In this document: positions 9,683-18,409 of the stretch, in pieces
How positions within the stretch are numbered: position 1 is the stretch's first letter
Layout: each line of letters starts with the position of its first letter
NCBI GenBank assembly: GCA_016180855.1
Contig: JACPAL010000005.1
Span: 116,905 to 157,470, forward strand
Origin: Deltaproteobacteria bacterium
GTDB lineage: Bacteria; UBA10199; JACPAL01
Length of the DNA stretch: 40,566 nt
Reading direction: 5' to 3'
Made by a program: the position numbers and the translations under genes
The notes under the pieces: generated by a model
What the model saw: only the letters and a program-made list of their open reading frames with translations
Told to the model about the DNA's origin: nothing
Database searches by the model: none

Positions 9683-12610
9683 TTAAATAGAGTATGACTG
9701 ATCAATCAGTTTCAAGATCTCAGGGCCGTTTACGGTCCAATCATGGAGAAGGTAGTGGGCACCGCTTGTGACTAAAGGATAACTTCGATAATCCCAATCT
9801 TTTCCACGTCCTTGAGGAATACCAAAGTTAATTCCACCGGCCTCTGATACAGACATCATCCCATCTGGGGTATCATTAAAGAAAAGGATCTGCGCTCCTG
9901 GATATTTTTTCCGGACCCTCTCTACCACCGCCTCCCGAAATCGATGCCGATCCAAAGTCCCCTGAAAAGATTCTTTTGTCAGGATATCCTCCTCTTGAAA
10001 CAGGCGGAGGATTCCACTTTCGGCAAGCTGGTCTACTGTTCTTTTGCGTGGTGTATGGGCGAATGTTCCAGCCACCATCGGAACACCTTTGGCATGAAGA
10101 GCCTGTAAAAATTCGACCGCCCCTGGCAGCGCCTCGAGAGGTGAATGAAGCCCCACATTTCTTCTTTCCTCCTGAAATAATTTTTGGACCTCATCAACGG
10201 TTGTTCCTGCCTTAAGGGCGGCGACTCTTTGCAAGACTTCACTGTCGGTGGCGCCATAGGTTATCCCTTCCATCAAATGGGTGACAGCCTCATCATCGAG
10301 TCGTTCATCAAGCCGCTGACAAACACGTCCCATCGCCTTTTTCCAGTTCGGTTTTGCCAACGTTCCATGCAGATCAAAAATCGCTATAACAGGCTGTTGG
10401 ATCGAAGGGACTTCTTCTCGTACACGAACCAGACCTCTTCTTGTAATAACATCATTTGCTTCTGGTTCTGACATCCCCACCGGCAGAATTTGGCCCTGTT
10501 CGTTGGTTCGAATGTAGGCGCTCTTAAAGTTTTCTGGGAGGATGGCGTAGACATCGTTGTTGCCCAGAGAGACCAAAACACTTCCGGTCGGGGCATAGGC
10601 CCAAGCACCCCACGGTGAACGATATCGAATCGGCTTTGTTATCTTGACCATCTTGGTTGCTGTTGAACGAGGCCGATAAATAGCCTCACGTAGACCATCC
10701 TCGACGTAATAGCGTGCCCTAAATTTTGTATCGCTCAAGAAGTATTTATCCCCTTGGCTTGTGGTGATCTTCCAATCCCCCTCATTGGCAATATTGAAAG
10801 TCGATCGAAATTTTCCATTTTGACTGATTGTCTCCAACATTTCTCCAGTCTTTGCCCGTTCAGCGCGAACTGGTTCGATCTTCTTGCCCCAGAAGAATTC
10901 AGAATCAAGCCAGTCTGCATTTGGTTTCTCAGCAGAGAAATCGATTGCTGAAGGTTCGATGCGCAGGAAACGGTCACGGTCTTCCCGATCCCATCCGATG
11001 ATCGAATTTCGGTTGTTCCGTCCTTCTGCATCGCGGGCAACCCATGTCCAGCCCTCATAATCAAAAATTGGTTTCCCCTCTTTGCCAACAACCCGATTGA
11101 TTCCATTTCCTATTCGGTTCAACTTGTCTCGACTAAACTGGATCTTGACGAAGGTCCGAACAATTGGACGATTTGTTCTGTTCGTGTCCGGAGTATGAAT
11201 ATCATAGGGTGTCATTCGGAGCAGCTCATAGGGCTTATAAGTAAGAGGAGTTTTGCCGTCAGCCAGGCGGTCAAACTGTTTTAGTACCGCTCTGAAATTG
11301 GTTGCATCGACCCCATCCAGAGGAAAAGGGCCTGGTAGAAACAACGTTGGGAGATCATCACAGACGACGTAGGTATTGTCGCAGATGACCCGCCGGGTCA
11401 AATCACTTGTTTCAGGAGAGACAAATGCGTCTCCGTGCCAACCGACCCGTCGCTGCGCCTTGCCCGGTTGAACCGTTTTTTGATCGACAGTGAAATAGAC
11501 ATAGTAGCTATCGTCGAAGTCAGGGTTAATGGCTCGCTCATGTTCGACAGCCCGTTGAATTACTTCTTGATATTGTGCGAACGCCCTTGGAATTGCCCAT
11601 CCCTTGCCCGGCATTCGAATCGCCATGTCCAAAACCCTGAGTTCGCGTTGATGACTAAATCTTCTCTTGTCCTGAAGGGTGCCAACCCGAGAGGGGAGGT
11701 GTTCACGGTGGTATTGAGTTGTATCCCACGTCACCATTGTGAGAAGTTTTTGAGGGTCGGAGTATCCGGGATTTAGCTCCAGAGCTCGATGACGAATCTG
11801 TTCACGGTGATCTACCGGAAACGGTTTTTCCAAAAAAGAGGTGTCAATCCCTTCTTCCCAGAGTTGGTCAGTGATCGATTGGCGGTATCTTGATTCGAGA
11901 TTTAATGTTTTTGTCCGAACCCTGCCTTGTCCGACCATCCAGGCGGTATCAAGATACTCCAGAAAGATTCCTTGGACAGTCCGGTCTTCAGAAAAAGGAT
12001 TGGGCGTTCTGTTGTTTATCTTATGGCTAGTAAAGCGAGCGGCCATCCCTCCAAGCATCAGTAGAGCTCCCATAGCCAAAAATCGACCGACGGCTATCCC
12101 CCAGGTTTTTCCACCTGTCTTAAGTGGTTTTTTGAAGATCGACAAAGGAGTCGGATTCGCTATCCCAAAGAAAAAGAGAGTCGACGTTTGCAGGATTGCC
12201 CGGTGGATTCCCCCCTCCAGCCACTCCGTCTTAAGATTCTCCCAGGACCATCCCCCCTCTCGGTTAAAGGTGGTGAGAGCGCCTGTCCCAATCTCTTCTG
12301 TTAATACGGGCAGGAGAAAGGAGAGCGCTCGTCCCTGTCCGCGACTGATTCTCCATCCAACGAGGGAGAGAAAATCACCTGCCAGGCCGAAGCTGCCCAC
12401 AGTGATAGCGTTTTTAAAAAGAGAACCGATTTTTAAACGTTCTCGGACGGCCTGAAAAAAATGATCCCAGTTTTCAGGTTCCCCGGTTTGAAGGCTTTGT
12501 GTCTCCCTTTGAGAGTATCGGTATTCACCCGAACCGCCATAAGGACGGAGGAGTTGGTCAATCCCATTTAGTAAAGGGGCTGAAGGCATCAGTGGGTTTA
12601 TTCTCGACAC
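9683..12610 (-). CDS. 975-residue multidomain protein with C-terminal HAD-like hydrolase domain
   Basis: Three weakly to moderately hydrophobic segments lie at about 66-86, 138-152 and 170-190, so the N-terminus may be membrane-associated. The central part contains WHGD (His392/Asp394) and, 78 residues on, His472 followed by NRPIVRTFVKIQFS. That spacing resembles the HxD...H...R set of Fe(II)/2-oxoglutarate dioxygenases, which is only a suggestion. Residues about 740-960 are a HAD domain: IFDLHGTL (nucleophile Asp746), VAGTFAHT (motif II) and FFNDTPDGM (Asp913). The second motif I Asp is replaced by His, which argues against a standard phosphatase mechanism. I do not recognise the whole architecture. 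The next genes are the LysM protein downstream and the divergent cNMP gene upstream. Confidence 0.7.
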   Translation of the reverse strand: MSRINPLMPSAPLLNGIDQLLRPYGGSGEYRYSQRETQSLQTGEPENWDHFFQAVRERLKIGSLFKNAITVGSFGLAGDFLSLVGWRISRGQGRALSFLLPVLTEEIGTGALTTFNREGGWSWENLKTEWLEGGIHRAILQTSTLFFFGIANPTPLSIFKKPLKTGGKTWGIAVGRFLAMGALLMLGGMAARFTSHKINNRTPNPFSEDRTVQGIFLEYLDTAWMVGQGRVRTKTLNLESRYRQSITDQLWEEGIDTSFLEKPFPVDHREQIRHRALELNPGYSDPQKLLTMVTWDTTQYHREHLPSRVGTLQDKRRFSHQRELRVLDMAIRMPGKGWAIPRAFAQYQEVIQRAVEHERAINPDFDDSYYVYFTVDQKTVQPGKAQRRVGWHGDAFVSPETSDLTRRVICDNTYVVCDDLPTLFLPGPFPLDGVDATNFRAVLKQFDRLADGKTPLTYKPYELLRMTPYDIHTPDTNRTNRPIVRTFVKIQFSRDKLNRIGNGINRVVGKEGKPIFDYEGWTWVARDAEGRNNRNSIIGWDREDRDRFLRIEPSAIDFSAEKPNADWLDSEFFWGKKIEPVRAERAKTGEMLETISQNGKFRSTFNIANEGDWKITTSQGDKYFLSDTKFRARYYVEDGLREAIYRPRSTATKMVKITKPIRYRSPWGAWAYAPTGSVLVSLGNNDVYAILPENFKSAYIRTNEQGQILPVGMSEPEANDVITRRGLVRVREEVPSIQQPVIAIFDLHGTLAKPNWKKAMGRVCQRLDERLDDEAVTHLMEGITYGATDSEVLQRVAALKAGTTVDEVQKLFQEERRNVGLHSPLEALPGAVEFLQALHAKGVPMVAGTFAHTPRKRTVDQLAESGILRLFQEEDILTKESFQGTLDRHRFREAVVERVRKKYPGAQILFFNDTPDGMMSVSEAGGINFGIPQGRGKDWDYRSYPLVTSGAHYLLHDWTVNGPEILKLIDQSYSI

Positions 12611-12659
12611 GACCTCAAAATTAGTTGTGAAATGATCTTAAAACTGTTTCAATCCTTGC

Positions 12660-13841
12660 ATGGGGAGTCGATCTGTTCAGGAAAATAAAGAAGCTCTCCT
12701 TCGTCATGTTCATGCCCATCCCACCTTCTCTCTCCTGCCGACGGAGACTGTTCTTGAAATATTTAAAAATATTGAACCGGTATTTTGTCCTGCTGGTTCA
12801 GTGATCCTTCAGGAAGGGAGGGAGGCGGACCGGTTCTTTCTTCTCCTGAAGGGAAAGGTGGAGGTCATTCTTCAATCCTCTTGTGGCGTTGAGCCGATCA
12901 CCCTCCTTTCGGAGGGGGATTTTTTTGGGGAGGAGGCGTTGTTTGATGCCGGGAAAAAGAGAACGGCCTCCGTTCGCGCGGTGACTCCGGTTGAAGTGGC
13001 AAGCGTTACCTGCTCCCTGTTTGATGATATTCTGTCCCGTTTTCCCGAGGTGCGATGGCGGATAAAAGAATTGGCAACGCAGCATCTGCTTGTTAATTTT
13101 CTCAAGCGCTCCACCCCCTTTCAGATGCTCTCCCCAACGGAACTTCAACAATTGGCACGTCGGTCTCTCAAGGTGACAATACCGGCAAAGGAGCTGATTA
13201 TCGGTGAGGGAGAATGGGGGAGAAATTTCTACCTCATTCGAAGAGGGCAGGTACAGATTTTACGTAAGGAGAATGAAACGGAAAAGCAGATCGAAGTCTT
13301 GGGTCCAGGTTCCCTCTTTGGAGAGGCGTCTCTCCTCACGGCCTCTCCCAGGAATGCAACCGTTTGTGCGGTGGAGAATTGTGATCTCCTCGTTTTTGAG
13401 AGAGAGGATCTGCTTCGTCTGATCGGTTCCGACAAAAAATTTGCCCTTTATATGAAAGATCTCCTGAAATCCCGTGATAGACCCCGCCGAGCCGGTGGTA
13501 TCGAAGTTCATCAAACAACTGTTTCCAACGGCCCTTTTCAGATTGTTCTTGAAGACAGACAGAGTGGTCGTCAGTTGAGTCTTTCACCGGAAGGATTCTT
13601 TATTTGGCAACAATTGGATGGGAAACGGACGTTGGCTGAGGTTCAGGCGGTATTTACACAGAAATTTCAGCGTGAATCCCCCCATTTTGTCGCTGAGACG
13701 GTGGCGACGTTGATCTCCTCTGATTTTGTTATCAGTCGTGTTGATCCGTTGAAGCGGTATATTCTTTTCCCCTCCTCTTTATTGCGTAAAGGGGTGAGTC
13801 TCGTTCGTCACTTTTTCAACTCTTTTGAAAAGGAAGGTTAA
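12660..13841 (+). CDS. Double cyclic-nucleotide-binding protein with PqqD-like C-terminal domain
   Basis: 393 residues. Two tandem cNMP-binding folds lie at about 20-135 and 140-265, with phosphate-binding cassettes GDFFGEEALFDAGKKRTASV and GSLFGEASLLTASPRNATV. The first keeps the R-T-A signature of cAMP binders; the second has R-N-A. Residues about 290-370 (RQLSLSPEGFFIWQQLDGKRTLAEVQ) look like the PqqD fold, a small winged-helix-like domain that binds peptides in PQQ and RiPP pathways and also occurs in unrelated proteins. No DNA-binding or kinase domain follows, so it is probably a scaffold or regulatory partner. It diverges from the 975-residue gene with a 49-bp gap. Confidence 0.8.
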   Translation: MGSRSVQENKEALLRHVHAHPTFSLLPTETVLEIFKNIEPVFCPAGSVILQEGREADRFFLLLKGKVEVILQSSCGVEPITLLSEGDFFGEEALFDAGKKRTASVRAVTPVEVASVTCSLFDDILSRFPEVRWRIKELATQHLLVNFLKRSTPFQMLSPTELQQLARRSLKVTIPAKELIIGEGEWGRNFYLIRRGQVQILRKENETEKQIEVLGPGSLFGEASLLTASPRNATVCAVENCDLLVFEREDLLRLIGSDKKFALYMKDLLKSRDRPRRAGGIEVHQTTVSNGPFQIVLEDRQSGRQLSLSPEGFFIWQQLDGKRTLAEVQAVFTQKFQRESPHFVAETVATLISSDFVISRVDPLKRYILFPSSLLRKGVSLVRHFFNSFEKEG

Positions 13842-13979
13842 GTCTTACCCCTTTGGGTCGATTTGCTTGTCCAATAATATTAAGTAGTTATTGTTTTTCC
13901 GGGTAAAAATCAACCTGCAATGACCCCGCTAACTTAAAAAAAATATAAGTAATATTAATAAGTTATATATTTTTTTCTC
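13842..13979. other. AT-rich intergenic region before the Cys-rich surface protein
   Basis: 138 bp, very AT-rich (runs such as TAATATTAATAAGTTATATA). It holds no gene that I can support and probably contains the upstream regulatory DNA of the 13995 gene. No convincing sigma-70 hexamer pair stands out. Confidence 0.4.
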
Positions 13980-13995
13980 TGGCATCAAGTCTGCA
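13980..13995 (+). promoter_or_regulatory. Possible sigma-54 (-24/-12) promoter
   Basis: TGGCATCAAGTCTGCA has the GG-N10-GC spacing of sigma-54 promoters (GG at 13981-13982, GC at 13993-13994) and matches TGGCAC-N5-TTGC except at a few positions. If real, transcription would begin near 14006, only a few bases before the ATG at 14010, so the annotated 13995 ATG would lie upstream of the transcript. Chance occurrence is possible. Confidence 0.35.
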
Positions 13996-16900
13996 TGTTC
14001 CTCCAGGCGATGGGAAGAAAACAGCAAATCTCTTTTTGGGTCGTGATGGTCGCTGTTTTCTTTTCTGCGACTGCTTTAGAGGCAGCGCCGTACCTCAACG
14101 GGACCGTTAAATTAAATGGGGTTGCTTATACCAAAGAGGCTTCGGTTTATCTCAACTGTCAGGGTTCGAATTACAGTTATTGTTCTGATAATGACCAGAT
14201 TTCGAGTTCAGGTCAGTATAGCCTCGAGGGGACGTCCGAATGGAACTGCTGCTCCTCTACCAATGCCTCCAGGACCTGGTCCTCCTGCCAGATTTACGCC
14301 TATCAATGGAATGATCAGACCGTGGCAAGCGGTAGATATGTCGATGTCTCGCTTGATTGTGATACGACATTGACCCAGGACCTTGCTCTAACCCCGAAGG
14401 ATAAGACGATTGAGGTGACTTTAAAGGTGGGAGAAGAGACGCTAGCGTCCGGTATGAATGTCAGTTGTTCCGAGACATCCGCTCCCTGGGCCTCCAGCTA
14501 CATCACCTCACCCACCAATGGTGTCTGGCGAGTCCCCGTCACGGCGGGGACGTTTCGCTGTTATGCCTACTGTGATTGGGCGACCTGGCAAGGGGCCTGT
14601 CCCTATGGTGGTAATCCCGAAAAAACGATAATCGTTAATGAGTCTGACACGACTGTTTCAACAACCCTCAATTTTTCCGTGAAGGACAAAACGATACAGG
14701 TCTCTGTCTATCAGGGTGATAACCTGATTACCGATAGGATCTCTGTTTCCTGTAATCAGCAGTCGCCTCCTTACACATGGGGAAGTGATACGACCGCTTC
14801 GAGTGAGGGGACCTACGACATCCTTGTTACGGAGGGGAGATATTATTGTTACTCCTATTGTAACAGCTGGCCTTGCGAAGACTTTTCGGGGAGCCCCAAT
14901 ACCTATGTCGATGTTGGCCCTTCCGATTCCGTCGTTCCGGCGACCTTGCGATACCAGCTACGTGACAAGAAGATCCGGACGACCCTGGTCGTCGGCAGTC
15001 GCCAGATTACGAGTGGAATGTCCGTCTATTGCAGTCAGCAGGGAGGGAGTTGGGATTATAGCAACGCCACCTATGAGGGGGGTGTTTATACCTGCAATGT
15101 TGGAACCGGCAGCTACCGTGTCTACGCCTACTGTACCGATTACAATCAGTGCGCCGTCTCCGGAAATCCGAGCGCAACCGTCGACTTTACGAGTTCTGAT
15201 CCGACCGGAACGACGGCGGATGTCACGCTGGTGTTTCTTGAAAATGACGCCACATTGAGCGGTCTTGTGACGGATGGGAGTAGTGGTGTTGGAAACGTTT
15301 GGGTCAATGCCAATGCCAACAGTATCTCAGGTGGCAGCCATGGCGGGATAGCCTCCCTCACCTACAAAGGAGTTACTGTCTCGGGGGGAAGTGCCGATGC
15401 AGCGCAGGTCTATCGGTCCGCACAGACAGATTCAAGCGGTGCCTTCACCATGACGTTACCGGCAGGGACCTATCAGGTTTCCGTTTACCCCCCCTACGAT
15501 CGATCCGATCTGGCCCAGACATCCCAGGAGGTGACGGTTGCGACCGGAGGGACCTCGACGGTTGTATTGACGATGCAAAGGAAGACTGCCTCGATCACCG
15601 CCTGTTTAAGGGACGCCAACGGCAATGCGGTACGAGGGTACATCAATGGGTGGAGTCATAATGGAACTACCGGTGGGGGAGATTATATCTGGGGTCAGGT
15701 CAGTACGAGTGACGCCTGTGCCGATTTTGGTGCGGTTGAGGGGTATACCTATAACCTCTCGGCGAGTTGTGACACCTGGAGCAGCAATGACACGACCCTT
15801 TGCAACTATACCTCCGAGGGTATGCAATCGGTAACGGCGACCCGTGATGGAACAACGGTCGACTTCACCTGCCCGATCTGTGATTGCTCCATGACGGTTA
15901 ATCTCGTCGATCCCGATGGAGAGATTGTGCCAATAAATGGGAGTATTGATTGTACACCGAAGAGTTTTTCAACGGGTGAAAGCTACCATGGTATCTGGGG
16001 ATGGTCGAGTTCAGGGACCGGGGTATTGGATGTCGCATCGGGTGTTGAGTATCTTTGCAACGCCTGGATCTGGTCCGAGGATCACACCTCTTCCAATGAA
16101 GCGTCTTGCAGTTGTAGTGATGGGTCAAGTTCCTGTGAAATTACATTGGCCTCCGTTATTGAGGATTGTGTCTCCGGTTCTTTCTTGGACGACCAGGAGG
16201 CCGCGGTCGATACATCGGGTGGCAACTATTTCTATGTTTATGCAACCCAGGGAAGAAGTTATAAAAATTGTGACATCACGGCGACGGGATATTCCTGTGA
16301 CCTTTCAGAGGGGACGTGGAATCTCTGTTATTCGACCCAGACCTCCAGTGGCTATGCCTGTGCATCCCAGGGGGCTTCCTGTCAGGATGTGATCTGCGCG
16401 GTAGGAGGTACCTCACAAAACCTCTCCCTTTTAGGGACCGGCTCCGTATTGGTTACCGTAAAAGACCTGGATGGTACAGGACGGCCGAATGTCTGGGTGG
16501 AGGTTTGCCCCTATTCCGCCTCCCAGGAAGGGGCCAATTCCTATCAATACCGTTATGGATGTGGATGGGGTGAGAGTGACTCCGAAGGAAAGGTAACGGT
16601 AAATGTTGGGGCACCTCGTAACGAAGGGGTTGATTACTACTGTAATGCCTATATCCCCTATACAATGAAGACGGATGAGTCGCTCAATAATCCGGGAGAG
16701 CAGAAAGTGACGGTTGTTGCGGGGCAGACAGCGACCTGTGACCTGCAGTTTGAGACACCGGACGGTCTCATTGAGATTTTGCTTGAGACCATTTTGCTTA
16801 GCAATGCAGACAACTCTGTCTCTTCGCTTCAGAAAAGGAAGGTTGTCCTTGAGGAGAGACCTCTCAAGCAGGTTTTGAATGCCTCTACGACCGACAGTTC

Positions 16901-17786
16901 AGATCCCATTGCGTACGCGACGGTCGATTGTTTCTCTCCGGCGGGTGGTTCTTACCAAACAACGAGCGATGAAATCGGTCGGGCGACAACCTTATGTTCA
17001 AGTGATGATGTCTGGTACTGTGTTTGCTACAATATCGTCGGGAATGCGCTTTATATGTCGACGGTGGATGAGGTGACCTGCAGTGTTGGGGGGGCTTCTG
17101 CAACCTGTTTGCTTGATTTTATCGCGACAGTTCCCGAGGGGGATAGTCGCTCGATCACCGATGCAGCGACGCAATCCATTACGATTGAGCTGGCCGATGG
17201 GGCCTCCTTCTCCTTCCCACCCGGCTCTCTGGGTGGTACGGATGAGTCAGTTACCGTAACCGTTGATGTGGTCGTGACGCCTTTTACACCAAACAAGATA
17301 CCGGCCTCTTTCTGGGGGTACTTTGTCCGTGCGACCGATTCTAACGGGGTCTCGATTCAGCAATTGAGCTCCCCGGCAACCATTACCTTGCCGATCAACA
17401 TCGACCAGGTTGAGAATTTGGGGCTTACCGAGAATGACATCCATTGCAGTTACTTTAATGAAGCGACGGGGACCTATACGGAGGAGCCGTCGGCGATTTC
17501 AACGACCGTTTGCACCTTTGACGTCACTCATCTGACTGATTTTGCGGTCGTTGGAAACGGATTTCTCGGTGCTGTAACGGGTGAAGACGGGGGGGCGATC
17601 GGAAAAGAGACCGATACACCGGGTGATTCACCCTCGGCAACCGGTGAGAGTGGCAGCAGCGGGGTGGCCGGTGGGTGTGGTTGTTATCTGACAGACGGTA
17701 CGGTCGCCTGGGATGATCGGATATTCTGGTTTATTTTGTTAACGCTGTTCGGTCTTTTAAGGGCCGTTAGAAGATCTACTGTGTAA
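13995..17786 (+). CDS. Secreted Cys-rich repeat protein with C-terminal sorting/anchor tag
   Basis: 1263 residues. The signal peptide is QQISFWVVMVAVFFSATALEA. Three tandem units of about 90 residues follow (each opening DK[TK]I and containing CYAYC/CYSYC/VYAYC and GNP or SPN). Next come carboxypeptidase-regulatory-like beta-sandwich domains (LSGLVTDGSSGVGNVWV, DSSGAFTMTLPAGTYQVSVYP) and more Cys-rich units. A ZU5-like region lies near 1050-1190, ending FDVTHLTDFAVV. The C-terminus has a Ser/Gly linker, GGCGCYL, a hydrophobic helix and RAVRRS, the Cys-TM-Arg layout of MYXO-CTERM-like sorting signals. It is probably surface-anchored. The ATG at 14010 is an alternative start; neither start has a good ribosome binding site. 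Confidence 0.85.
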   Translation: MFLQAMGRKQQISFWVVMVAVFFSATALEAAPYLNGTVKLNGVAYTKEASVYLNCQGSNYSYCSDNDQISSSGQYSLEGTSEWNCCSSTNASRTWSSCQIYAYQWNDQTVASGRYVDVSLDCDTTLTQDLALTPKDKTIEVTLKVGEETLASGMNVSCSETSAPWASSYITSPTNGVWRVPVTAGTFRCYAYCDWATWQGACPYGGNPEKTIIVNESDTTVSTTLNFSVKDKTIQVSVYQGDNLITDRISVSCNQQSPPYTWGSDTTASSEGTYDILVTEGRYYCYSYCNSWPCEDFSGSPNTYVDVGPSDSVVPATLRYQLRDKKIRTTLVVGSRQITSGMSVYCSQQGGSWDYSNATYEGGVYTCNVGTGSYRVYAYCTDYNQCAVSGNPSATVDFTSSDPTGTTADVTLVFLENDATLSGLVTDGSSGVGNVWVNANANSISGGSHGGIASLTYKGVTVSGGSADAAQVYRSAQTDSSGAFTMTLPAGTYQVSVYPPYDRSDLAQTSQEVTVATGGTSTVVLTMQRKTASITACLRDANGNAVRGYINGWSHNGTTGGGDYIWGQVSTSDACADFGAVEGYTYNLSASCDTWSSNDTTLCNYTSEGMQSVTATRDGTTVDFTCPICDCSMTVNLVDPDGEIVPINGSIDCTPKSFSTGESYHGIWGWSSSGTGVLDVASGVEYLCNAWIWSEDHTSSNEASCSCSDGSSSCEITLASVIEDCVSGSFLDDQEAAVDTSGGNYFYVYATQGRSYKNCDITATGYSCDLSEGTWNLCYSTQTSSGYACASQGASCQDVICAVGGTSQNLSLLGTGSVLVTVKDLDGTGRPNVWVEVCPYSASQEGANSYQYRYGCGWGESDSEGKVTVNVGAPRNEGVDYYCNAYIPYTMKTDESLNNPGEQKVTVVAGQTATCDLQFETPDGLIEILLETILLSNADNSVSSLQKRKVVLEERPLKQVLNASTTDSSDPIAYATVDCFSPAGGSYQTTSDEIGRATTLCSSDDVWYCVCYNIVGNALYMSTVDEVTCSVGGASATCLLDFIATVPEGDSRSITDAATQSITIELADGASFSFPPGSLGGTDESVTVTVDVVVTPFTPNKIPASFWGYFVRATDSNGVSIQQLSSPATITLPINIDQVENLGLTENDIHCSYFNEATGTYTEEPSAISTTVCTFDVTHLTDFAVVGNGFLGAVTGEDGGAIGKETDTPGDSPSATGESGSSGVAGGCGCYLTDGTVAWDDRIFWFILLTLFGLLRAVRRSTV

Positions 17787-17802
17787 CCAACACTTCTTTG
17801 CA

Positions 17803-17926
17803 GTAGTGTCCCAGAAATTCTCTTTAGGCCAGGAGCCCTGAGAAGGGTACCGGAGGCGTACTTGACAGTACGTCGAGGATGCTCGACGAAGGGCGACGCC
17901 GCGTAAAGGGATTTATGGGACACTAC
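17803..17926 (+). repeat. Dispersed element, copy 1: shared core, copy-specific inverted arms
   Basis: The 124-nt element is bounded by GTAGTGTCCCAGAAAT and ATTTATGGGACACTAC, which pair at 15 of 16 positions. Inside is a core GGCGTACTTGACAGTACG then TCGAGGATGCTCGACGAAGG, shared with the elements at 34420-34544 and 37333-37494. It fills the space between the 3' ends of the convergent surface-protein and ACT genes, so it could act as part of a 3' UTR or terminator structure. Confidence 0.7.
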
Positions 17927-17928
17927 AA

Positions 17929-18318
17929 CTACGATCGTAAAACCTGCAACGCCTTCTTGTTATCACTGGTAGAGAAAACCGCCAGACAATCGGAACCTGC
18001 GACCGTTGCGTAGCAGTATCGGATGTCGATCCCTGCCTCGAGCAGCTTGTGGGCTGCCATATCGAGTGTCCCCACACGATGGGTGAGGGAGGTCAGAACG
18101 GCCTCCTCCTCGGTCGTTTCAAAACCGGCCTTGTTTAGCGATTCCATCGCCCTCTCGTTATCTTCCGTCAAAAAAATGAAATAAGCCTTGTTCCCCTGTT
18201 GATAGGCGCAGAAGGCGTTGATGTTAAGCCCTACTCCTCTGATTGCTGCAGTTGCCTTGGAGAAGGCGCCGTGCTTTGCGTCAGTCGCTACCCTTATTTC
18301 CTTGATGAGGCTAATCAT
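17929..18318 (-). CDS. ACT-domain protein (amino-acid-binding regulator)
   Basis: 129 residues from the ATG at 18318, chosen because AAGGAGG lies six bases before it. The frame extends 13 codons further up without a site. The first ACT repeat is ISLIKEIRVATDAKHGAFSKATAAIRGVGLNINAFCAYQQGNKAYFIFLT, followed by a second, more diverged half (VGTLDMAAHKLLEAGIDIRYCYATVAGSDCLAVFST). Stand-alone tandem ACT proteins sense amino acids and regulate enzymes or transport. No biosynthetic gene sits beside it; the thiolase upstream on the same strand is 91 bp away. The effector is not predictable. Confidence 0.82.
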   Translation of the reverse strand: MISLIKEIRVATDAKHGAFSKATAAIRGVGLNINAFCAYQQGNKAYFIFLTEDNERAMESLNKAGFETTEEEAVLTSLTHRVGTLDMAAHKLLEAGIDIRYCYATVAGSDCLAVFSTSDNKKALQVLRS

Positions 18319-18409
18319 AAGTCCTCCTTGAGAAAGCCTTCTCACCACGGTTGACACGGAATGTCAATCAAAGCCCCTTTGGTTCGGACTGGCAAAGCCA
18401 GATCCTCGC

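Noticed and set aside
12640-12664. TTGCAT before the cNMP gene as a sigma-54 -12 element
   Set aside because: No GG is found 10 bp upstream of the GC.
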